Part shown: one piece after another, positions 1 to 5,005 of the stretch | Position numbering within the stretch: the first letter of the stretch is position 1 | How the letters are laid out: the number at the start of each line of letters is the position of its first letter | Translations under genes and position numbers: made by a program | Notes under the pieces: generated by a model | The model's input: only the letters and a program-made list of their open reading frames with translations | The model's database searches: none | Told to the model about the DNA's origin: nothing | NCBI GenBank assembly: GCA_003022685.1 | Contig: PXSV01000033.1 | Span: 1-11,536 of the forward strand | Direction: 5' to 3' | DNA: 11,536 bases | Origin: Halobacteriales archaeon SW_9_67_24 | Lineage (GTDB): Archaea; Halobacteriota; Halobacteria; Halobacteriales; Halococcaceae

Positions 1-1004
1 ACGTCGCCCCGGCGAGCGACATCGACGAGGCCGTGATGCTCGGCGCGGGATTCCCGAGCGGGCCGGCGAAGCTCGCGGACGAGCGCGGGCTCGACGACCT
101 CCACGCCACGCTCGACGACCTCCACGAGGAGACCGGTGCGGCGCGGTACGAACCCGCGGACTACCTCACCGAGGCCGCCGAATCGGGCGGGTTCTACGAC
201 CGCAACGGCGACACCGACGATGTCGCCTTCGAGAACATCGAGGTCAGCTACCCCGGCGACCAGGTCGGACGGGTTGCGCTCGATCGAACCCACCGGATGA
301 ACACCATCGATCTCGACCTCCTCGACGAGCTCTCGACCGCGGTCGATCGGCTGGAAGCCGACGACGACGTGCGCGCGCTGCTGATCGTCGGCGCGGGTGA
401 CCAGGCGTTCTCGGCGGGCGCGGACGTCCAGTCGATGGCCGCGAGCGCCGCCCCGCTCGACGCGATCGAGCTCTCCCGGAAAGGTCAGCAGACGTTCGGC
501 AAGCTCCAGGAGTGCGATATGCCGGTCGTGGCGGGCATCGACGGCTACTGTCTCGGCGGCGGAATGGAGCTGGCGACGTGTGCCGACCTCCGGATCGCAA
601 CCGAACGCGCGGAGTTCGGTCAGCCCGAACTCGATCTCGGCCTTCTACCGGGGTGGGGCGGCACCCAGCGCCTCCAGCAGATCGTGGGGATGGGGCGGGC
701 GAAGGAGATCATCCTGACCGCCGAGCGCTACGAGGCGAGCGAGATGGCGGAGTTCGGGTTCGTGAACGAAATCGTCGAGGGCGATCTCGGCGACGCGGCG
801 TTCGAGCGGGCCGCCGATCTCGCCGCCGGCCCCCCGATCGCCCAGAAGTTCGCGAAACGCGCCATGCTCCATGGCTGGGAGGACGCCGACGCGGGGCTCG
901 AAATCGAGTCCCAGGCGTTCGGCCACCTCGTCAACACCGACGACCTGATGGAGGGCGTCACAGTCTTTATGAGTGACGGCGAGCCCGAGTTCGAAGGGAA
1001 GTAA
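1..1004 (+). CDS. 3-hydroxyacyl-CoA dehydrogenase/enoyl-CoA hydratase fusion, C-terminal part (5' end outside window)
   Basis: Fatty-acid beta-oxidation enzyme of the cytosol. The frame is already open at base 3, so the true start lies upstream of the window; the GTG/ATG at 33-38 is internal. The first ~50 residues (for example VMLGAGFPSGPAKLADE) match the C-terminal helical domain of 3-hydroxyacyl-CoA dehydrogenases. After a linker, from about base 220, comes a complete crotonase domain: AFSAGAD forms the oxyanion-hole region, GGGMELATCAD carries one catalytic glutamate (codon 567-569), and FGQPELDLG carries the second (codon 627-629), followed by LPGWGGTQRL. Both glutamates needed for hydration of the enoyl-CoA double bond are present, so the hydratase half looks active. 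The dehydrogenase-hydratase order is that of haloarchaeal fused enzymes of about 650 residues, so roughly half the protein is seen. It ends at TAA 1002-1004. Domain assignment is confident; substrate chain length cannot be told. Confidence 0.93.
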   Translation, partial: VAPASDIDEAVMLGAGFPSGPAKLADERGLDDLHATLDDLHEETGAARYEPADYLTEAAESGGFYDRNGDTDDVAFENIEVSYPGDQVGRVALDRTHRMNTIDLDLLDELSTAVDRLEADDDVRALLIVGAGDQAFSAGADVQSMAASAAPLDAIELSRKGQQTFGKLQECDMPVVAGIDGYCLGGGMELATCADLRIATERAEFGQPELDLGLLPGWGGTQRLQQIVGMGRAKEIILTAERYEASEMAEFGFVNEIVEGDLGDAAFERAADLAAGPPIAQKFAKRAMLHGWEDADAGLEIESQAFGHLVNTDDLMEGVTVFMSDGEPEFEGK

Positions 1005-1105
1005 GCGAACTCGACGATCGCTTTTCGACGATTGCGGTCGGTCGCGTGCGAGGAGGCTCGATCCGAGACTTCAGGTAGCAAAACGAGCCGAATGGGCGAT
1101 AGCCG

Positions 1106-1797
1106 ATGGCACGACGGTACCGAAACGGCTGGTGGCTTGAAGTCAAGTACTGGAACGAGGAGCTGACACAGCGAGAGATCGGCAAACTGTGCGACGTCTC
1201 CGCGAGGACGATCCGCAAGCAGATGAAGCGGTTCGGGATTCCGACCCGCGACATGGCTGGCGAAGACCAATCCGTTGTACGGCCGGGAGCGCAGCGAGGA
1301 AGTGAAGGAGAAGATTTCTCAGACAATGGAGGGGCGATCGTTTTCGGACGAAACACGCGAACGGATCGCCGAAGCGCAGCGGGGCAGCGAACTACCGACC
1401 GACGTCCGGCAAAAGATCTCGCGTTCGCTGCAGGGAATCTCTCGATCGAGGGAGACACGTCGGAAGATAAGTCGTTCGACCGCCGGCGAACGGAATCCGA
1501 ACTGGAGCGGTGGATACAGCAGACGGTACGGTATCGGAATGGACGGAGGCGCGCGAACAGGTGCGGCAACGCGACGGCGTGTGCCAACACTATGGCCACG
1601 ACGGTACGGAGCGAACGCTCGATGTTCACCACATCGTTTCAGTCCGACTGTTCCGGGAGATGGAGGGAGTCGCACTCGAAGCCGCTCACGACGAACGAAA
1701 CCTCGTTCTTCTCTGCAAGCGATGTCACAGCCGGGCTGAACACGGTCATATCGACGTGCAACCGAACGGCGGTTTCTCTGGGGGGCATGTCTGGTGA
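1106..1797 (+). pseudogene. HNH homing-endonuclease-like gene with HTH and NUMOD3 repeats, broken by two frameshifts
   Basis: Three adjacent reading frames together spell one protein. Frame 2 from ATG 1106 gives an N-terminal HTH (TQREIGKLCDVSARTIRKQM, then KRFGIPTR). Near 1268 the homology moves to frame 3: NPLYGRERSEEVKEKIS begins a series of four 17-residue NUMOD3-type units with the pattern xxxT/VxxK/RIS/AxxxxG, ending in NPNWSGG. Near 1533 it moves to frame 1: SEWTEAREQVRQRDGVCQH, then LDVHHIVSVRLF and NLVLLCKRCH, an HNH nuclease domain. Both shifts fit one extra base (C at about 1268, A at about 1533). The first zinc knuckle reads CQHY where CxxC is expected, while the second, CKRC, is intact. 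NUMOD3 repeats are known from DNA-binding regions of phage and intron homing endonucleases. Base composition looks slightly lower in GC than the neighbours, which fits a mobile origin. No Shine-Dalgarno or clear TATA box is seen before 1106. It probably makes no functional nuclease; sequencing error is the alternative for the shifts. Confidence 0.82.
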
Positions 1798-1846
1798 ACA
1801 AATCCAACTCGAACGACACCGACTGAATGCGAGCGCAAACGACAGC

Positions 1847-1855
1847 GCTTATTAG
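1847..1855 (+). promoter_or_regulatory. TATA box of the tRNA-Glu gene
   Basis: The AT-rich stretch GCTTATTAG lies in GC-rich surroundings with its centre about 29 nt before the first base of the mature tRNA, the usual place for an archaeal TATA box. Inferred from position and composition. Confidence 0.55.
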
Positions 1856-1879
1856 TTACCGACACCGAGATCCAACTAC

Positions 1880-1988
1880 GCTCCGTTGGTGTAGTCCGGC
1901 CAATCATTTCGGCCTTTCGACAAAAATTCGGGTTCGATCCCGTTTTGGAAGAGAGCCGATGACCTGGGTTCAAATCCCAGACGGAGCA
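1880..1988 (+). tRNA. tRNA-Glu (anticodon TTC) with a 34-nt intron
   Basis: Acceptor stem GCTCCGT (1880-1886) pairs perfectly with ACGGAGC (1981-1987), and A1988 is the discriminator. Bases T1887 and G1888 precede a D arm with A14 (1893) and the invariant GG (1898-1899). The anticodon stem TCGGC (1909-1913) pairs with GCCGA (1955-1959). The loop, once the intron is removed, is CTTTCGA with anticodon TTC at 1916-1918. The T arm is CTGGG/CCCAG (1964-1968/1976-1980) with the 7-nt loop TTCAAAT. Spliced length is 75 nt, with no encoded CCA. Anticodon and overall sequence agree with haloarchaeal tRNA-Glu. The gene decodes GAA/GAG, heavily used codons in an acidic proteome, and tRNA-Glu also feeds tetrapyrrole synthesis through glutamyl-tRNA reductase in archaea. 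It stands alone, 82 nt after the dead HNH gene. Confidence 0.93.
1920..1953 (+). other. tRNA intron (bulge-helix-bulge type, position 37/38)
   Basis: Removing these 34 nt restores a 7-nt anticodon loop and a perfect 5-bp stem. A canonical BHB can be drawn. The central 4-bp helix is 1914-1917 (CTTT) with 1948-1951 (GAAG, one G-T wobble). The 5' bulge is C1918-G1919-A1920, cut after G1919; the 3' bulge is A1952-G1953-A1954, cut after G1953. The intron continues with a helix CAAAA (1921-1925) to TTTTG (1943-1947), a 3-nt bulge (1926-1928), then CGGG/CCCG (1929-1932/1939-1942) closed by the loop TTCGAT. Position 37/38 and this fold are what the archaeal tRNA-splicing endonuclease recognises. It is too short to encode a protein. 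Confidence 0.88.
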
Positions 1989-2001
1989 CTTCTCGACCGA
2001 A

Positions 2002-2094
2002 TCAGTCCGAGAACGATCCGTAGTCCTTCGAAAGTTCGTCCGGCGGAGTCCGCTGGTCGACGAGCGACGGCACCCCCGTCAGAACGATGACCAT
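2002..2094 (-). CDS. possible 30-residue small protein (weak)
   Basis: ATG at 2094 opens a 30-codon frame ending at TGA 2002-2004. The peptide begins MVIVLTGVPSL and ends in an acidic tail (DELSKDYGSFSD). About five of six codons have G or C in the third position, as in the real genes here, and an AT-rich block at 2125-2134 lies at promoter distance upstream on this strand. I do not recognise a family. The same frame can be extended upstream into the cold shock gene (to 2196), which is less credible. Length is too short for codon statistics to settle it; chance is a serious alternative. Confidence 0.25.
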   Translation of the reverse strand: MVIVLTGVPSLVDQRTPPDELSKDYGSFSD

Positions 2095-2124
2095 GCTCAG
2101 GGCCCGTGATACCGCCCCTCGCGG

Positions 2125-2134
2125 AATACTTATG
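2125..2134 (+). promoter_or_regulatory. TATA box of the cold shock gene
   Basis: AATACTTATG stands out as AT-rich between GC-rich flanks and is centred about 32 nt before the ATG at 2162, so transcription would start a few bases before the start codon (leaderless or nearly so, common in haloarchaea). Read on the other strand it is CATAAGTATT, so it could also serve a transcript going left. Confidence 0.6.
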
Positions 2135-2135
2135 C

Positions 2136-2145
2136 CCCCATGGGG
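2136..2145. repeat. perfect 10-bp palindrome CCCCATGGGG in the cold shock promoter
   Basis: The palindrome lies directly after the TATA box and before the expected transcription start, where a bound protein would block polymerase recruitment. A repressor operator is an inference; GC-rich palindromes of this size also arise by chance. Confidence 0.35.
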
Positions 2146-2161
2146 ACTCCGATTGAGTGCA

Positions 2162-2356
2162 ATGGCAACAGGTACGGTCGACTTCTTCAACGACACTGGC
2201 GGCTACGGTTTCATCGACACTGAGGACTCCGAGGAGGACGTGTTCTTCCACATGGAGGACATCGGCGGCCCGGATCTCGAAGAGGACACCGAAGTCGAAT
2301 TCGACATCGAACAGGCGGACAAGGGACCCCGAGCGACCAACCTCACCCGACAGTAA
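2162..2356 (+). CDS. cspA: cold shock domain protein (CspA family)
   Basis: A 64-residue single-domain OB-fold protein that binds single-stranded nucleic acid, thought to act as an RNA chaperone. The whole domain is present: it starts MATGTVDFFNDT, RNP1 is GGYGFID (residues 13-19) and RNP2 is DVFFHM (residues 26-31), and it ends DKGPRATNL as in haloarchaeal homologues. Acidic residues are abundant (EDSEEDV, LEEDTEVEFD), the usual halophilic adaptation. The ATG at 2162 is chosen because it gives exactly the family length; a longer frame from 2087 would read through the promoter. The gene appears monocistronic, with its own TATA box at 2125-2134 and a T-run after the stop. Regulation by cold is not shown by the sequence. 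Confidence 0.95.
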   Translation: MATGTVDFFNDTGGYGFIDTEDSEEDVFFHMEDIGGPDLEEDTEVEFDIEQADKGPRATNLTRQ

Positions 2357-2398
2357 GTCGCCTCGCGGTCAGCGGAACAACGAACCAACCAACAGCCG

Positions 2399-2404
2399 AT
2401 TTTT
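2399..2404 (+). terminator. oligo-T terminator after the cold shock gene
   Basis: Five consecutive T (GATTTTTCG) occur about 43 nt past the stop codon in a GC-rich background. Archaeal RNA polymerase terminates on T-tracts without requiring a hairpin; the tract is short, so termination may be partial. Confidence 0.4.
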
Positions 2405-2448
2405 CGTGCGCTCGTCCCGGTAGTCACGACGTCGAACCGTCGAGGCGA

Positions 2449-2461
2449 CCGAAGCTTTTCC
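2449..2461 (+). promoter_or_regulatory. promoter of the DUF422 membrane protein gene
   Basis: CCGAAGCTTTTCC combines a BRE-like CGAAGC with a T-rich TATA-type element centred about 28 nt before the GTG start at 2485, which predicts a leaderless mRNA. A near copy (CCGAAGCCTTTAC) precedes the tetR gene at 2981-2993. Confidence 0.5.
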
Positions 2462-2484
2462 TTTTGGGCAGGGAATGATTTCAC

Positions 2485-2955
2485 GTGCCCAGCAGTCGCC
2501 GCTTCGCCGCAGCCACCGTCGTGCTCGGACTCGGTACGCTCGCCCACGCGCTCCTCACGTGGCCAGTGAGTGCGACGCTCGCCCTCTTCGCCGGGGGCAC
2601 GCTCGTGGCGTTCGTCGCCGAGGCGGTCGTCATCAGTCTCGACTGGCTCGAACACCACGTCGGGCCGAAGGCCCTCGACGTGCCGCTCTACGTCCTCTTC
2701 GGGTGGACGGCTGCGGTCTACGTCGCGTTTCGGCTCGCGCTGCTCGTGACCGACGGCTGGATGGCGGTCGTGGCTGCCGCCGTGCTCGCCACGGCGTACG
2801 ATCTGTTCACCGACCATCGGGGCGTCGCCGAAGGTCACTGGACGTACACCGACGACCTGCCCGGCCCGCGCTATCGCGGCGTGCCGTGGTGGAACTTCGC
2901 CGGCTGGCTCGCCGTCAGTTCCGTGACAGCGACGCTCGCCGTTCCGTTCCTGTGA
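2485..2955 (+). CDS. CruF-like (DUF422) carotenoid-biosynthesis-type membrane protein
   Basis: A 156-residue integral membrane protein with about five hydrophobic segments (roughly residues 6-25, 29-52, 63-88, 91-110 and 136-156). Family features: an AEAVVISLDW region in segment 2, DVPLYVLFGW in segment 3, YDLFTDHRGVAEGHWTY after segment 4, then GPRYRGVPWWNFAGWL, the most conserved DUF422 signature. CruF of this family hydrates the ends of the C50 carotenoid bisanhydrobacterioruberin in haloarchaea. This protein is about half the length of a typical CruF, though it keeps the conserved core, so it may be a short paralogue with a different substrate. GTG 2485 is the first possible start after an in-frame TGA (2476-2478). 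It stands alone under its own promoter, with no other carotenoid gene in view. Family assignment is good; the reaction is not established. Confidence 0.8.
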   Translation: MPSSRRFAAATVVLGLGTLAHALLTWPVSATLALFAGGTLVAFVAEAVVISLDWLEHHVGPKALDVPLYVLFGWTAAVYVAFRLALLVTDGWMAVVAAAVLATAYDLFTDHRGVAEGHWTYTDDLPGPRYRGVPWWNFAGWLAVSSVTATLAVPFL

Positions 2956-2980
2956 TCGAAAACCGGCGAGTCGTCGCGTT

Positions 2981-3010
2981 CCGAAGCCTTTACTCGACTG
3001 ATCGAACAGT
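2981..3010 (+). promoter_or_regulatory. tetR promoter with possible operator
   Basis: CCGAAGCCTTTAC (2981-2993) resembles BRE plus TATA and is centred about 38 nt before the ATG at 3026, implying a leader of around 10 nt. Just downstream, ACTG-ATCGAA-CAGT (2997-3010) is a short inverted repeat where a self-regulating TetR protein could bind. The half-sites are only 4 bp, so the operator is speculative. Confidence 0.35.
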
Positions 3011-3025
3011 TAGCACCAACGGGCG

Positions 3026-3560
3026 ATGACCGACGAACTCATCGACGCGACCTACGCCGCCCTCTGCAAGCACGGCTATGCGGATCTCACGATGCAGGAC
3101 ATCGCGGACCAATCGACCAAGAGTAAGGCGGCACTCCACTACCACTACGACACCAAACAGGACCTCCTGCTGGCGTTTCTCGCCGCCCTCTACGAGGACT
3201 TCACGGCACGACTCCGGGATCCCGAGGGCGACGACCCCGCCGAGCGGCTCCCCGATCCTCGCCATCAAGGCTCAGGTGCCCTACGACGACGCCTTCGCCG
3301 AGCGGATCGGCGAGTTCGACGCGTTCGTCCACGATCGGTGCCGCTCGATCATCGCCGAGGGGATCGAACAGGGCGTCTTCCGCGACGTCGATCCCGATAC
3401 CGTTGCGACCTTTCTCGTGACGCTGTTCAACGGCGCGCACGTCCGCTGGGTGACCGAAGGTCAGTCGACCGACGTCACACAGGAGCTGTTCGTCGAGTAC
3501 GTCCGGAGCCAACTGCTCGTCGACGACGCGTCGGAGCCCGCCGCCGAACGAGCGCCATGA
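3026..3560 (+). pseudogene. TetR/AcrR-family transcriptional regulator, frameshifted
   Basis: TetR proteins are dimeric repressors with an N-terminal HTH and a C-terminal ligand pocket. Frame 2 from ATG 3026 encodes the DNA-binding domain (GYADLTMQDIADQSTKSKAA, then LHYHYDTKQDLL) and continues to about residue 75 (DDPAERL). Homology then moves to frame 3 at the CTCCCC run near 3248-3253: ILAIKAQVPYDDAFAERIGE and the rest of the ligand domain to TGA 3558-3560. The two parts sum to about 177 residues, short of the 190-205 usual for haloarchaeal relatives, and the join comes sooner than expected between the helix after DPAERL and AIKAQ. This points to an out-of-frame deletion rather than a single-base error, although the C4 run makes a one-base error possible. 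Without correction the product would have an intact HTH and a foreign tail. It converges on the photolyase gene with only 6 nt between the stop codons. The former target gene is not evident. Confidence 0.8.
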
Positions 3561-3566
3561 ACCGGT

Positions 3567-4966
3567 TCAGCCGTCGAGGCGGTCGTAAACAGCCGTGACG
3601 TCGATCATCGGCTCCGGGTAGTCAGCACCGAGCTCCACGCCGTACATCGCCTGTTGTGATGCCGAGAGCTGCCACGGAGCGTGACAGGCGTCGGCGGGGA
3701 GCGAATCGAGTTCGGGCAGCCAGTGTCTGATGTACGCCGCGTCCGAATCGTAGCGTCTGCCCTGGCCGAGCACGTCGAAGTAGCCGTCGCGCGAGTCGTT
3801 GCCGACGCCCGCCTGGTACGCCCAGTTGCCCCAGTTCGAGCACCCATCCGCCAGTCGATCCCGAGCGCGTCGGCGAGGAAGCTTGCGACGTTCTGCCGGC
3901 CCCGGTTCGACATGAACCCCGTCTCGTTGAGTTCGCGCATGTTGGCATCGACGAACGGGACGCCGGTCTCGCCGGCCGCCCACCGCTCGAAGGCCGTCTC
4001 GTCGCGCTGCCAGTTCTTCTCGACATCTCGGATCCCCGTCGGCGTGAAGAAGTCCGCACCGTGTTTTTCGAACTGGAACGTCATGAAATCGCGCCAGAGG
4101 AGTTCGAAAACGAGCCAGTACGTCGAGTCGTTGGCAACGCGCTCGCGCTCGTAGCGCTCGACGTGCTCGTGGATCAGCCGTGGGGAGAGACAGCCGAGCG
4201 CGAGCCACGGCGAGAACTTCGAGGAGTAGTCCGCACCCAGCAGTCCGTTGCGGGTCTCCTTGTACTCGCGCAGGTGGTCGTCCTCCCAGACGTACTCCGT
4301 CAGCCGACGGAGGCCGGCGGACTCGCCGCCGGCGAAGTCGGTCGCCGCCCGATCGTCCGGTGCTTGTTTCTCGATTCCGAGGTCGTCTGGCGTCGGGATC
4401 GTGCCCGGCTCGTCGCCAGCGCTCTCGGGAAGAGCGATCGACGTGGGGGAATCGAGGGGATCGCGCACCGTCGCCCCGTCCTCGACGGTCTGTCGCCACG
4501 GTGTGAACGTGTCGTCGATCCGCTCGACGCGCGTCGGGAGATCCTCGATGTGGTACAGCGTCTTACCCCAGAAGTCACGACTATCGATCCCGCGCTCGTC
4601 GAGTCCGTCGACGACGCCGTTCTCGACGGCGCGCTCCTCGGTCGCTGGCGTGGCGTGGTAGTGAATGGTCTCGGCCCCGTGTTCGGCAGCGAGTTCGGGG
4701 ACGACGTTCTCGGGCTTTCCCTGCCGAACGAGGAGGTCGCCACCCGCCTCGCGCAGCGATTCGCGGAGATCGCGGATGCTCTCGACTAGGAACTCCGCTC
4801 GGTAGGGACCGGTCTTTTCGAGTCCGAACATCGTCTCGCCGAACTCGCGCGGGTCGAAGCAGTACACCGGGAGCACACTACTGTGCTCTTCGACGGCGCG
4901 GACGAACGCCTCGTTGTCGTGGGATCGGAGATCGGTTCGGAACCAGGCAACGGCGGTGTCGGTCAT
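3567..4966 (-). pseudogene. Cry-DASH cryptochrome/photolyase, internal out-of-frame deletion
   Basis: FAD-dependent blue-light flavoprotein; DASH members repair cyclobutane dimers in single-stranded or looped DNA. From ATG 4966 the frame shows the N-terminal antenna domain (AVAWFRTDLRSHDNEAF) and then the FAD domain: YSSKFSPWLALGCLSPR, FELLWRDFMTFQFEKHG, GVPFVDANMRELNETGFMSN and GRQNVASFLADALGIDWRMG, up to residue 375. At about 3842-3844 the homology moves to another frame and resumes at CSNWGNWAYQAGVGNDSRD, running to TGA 3567-3569. In the family about 13 residues (AEWFESxLxDYDV-type) lie between WRMG and SNWGNW; they are missing here, so about 40 nt were lost. The lost segment lines up with the IDGD part of the FAD pocket in E. 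coli photolyase, so activity would fail even if the frame were restored. Intact length would be about 479 residues. Start 4966 is preferred over 4993 because homology begins at MTDTAVAWF and a GGAG lies 4 nt upstream. It follows SpoVR by 39 nt. Confidence 0.85.
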
Positions 4967-4970
4967 CGCG

Positions 4971-4974
4971 CTCC
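4971..4974 (-). promoter_or_regulatory. Shine-Dalgarno of the photolyase gene
   Basis: On the coding strand GGAG sits 4 nt before ATG 4966 and selects it over the upstream in-frame ATG at 4993. No TATA box is seen in the 39-nt gap after SpoVR, which fits read-through from the kinase operon. Confidence 0.45.
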
Positions 4975-5005
4975 CTACGCGATCGAGCCACAAGACCCCC
5001 CGTCT

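Noticed and set aside
1005..1105. Possible regulatory or small-RNA content between the hydratase and HNH genes
   Set aside because: Only a near-direct repeat (TCGACGATCG and TCGACGATTG around CTTTTCG) and a 4-T run were seen, too weak to call a terminator or RNA.
1106..1797. Programmed frameshifting in the HNH gene
   Set aside because: Neither shift site is a slippery heptamer and no stimulatory structure is evident; two shifts plus a lost cysteine fit decay better.
1961..1988. tRNA 3' end as an attachment site of an integrated element
   Set aside because: No second copy of the tRNA 3' sequence, integrase gene or element boundary is visible in the window.
2084..2110. C/D box sRNA suggested by an ACGATGA C-box-like word
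   Set aside because: No D box (CTGA) at a suitable distance and no C'/D' pair, so it is not supported.
2357..2449. 9-bp inverted repeat GTCGCCTCG (2357-2365) and CGAGGCGAC (2441-2449)
   Set aside because: The arms are 75 nt apart and composed of words very common in this DNA; no structure or gene function fits, so chance is the simplest reading.
4061..4789. Plus-strand open frame of 242 codons opposite the photolyase
   Set aside because: Same shadow effect of GC-rich codons; no start signal and no domain features.
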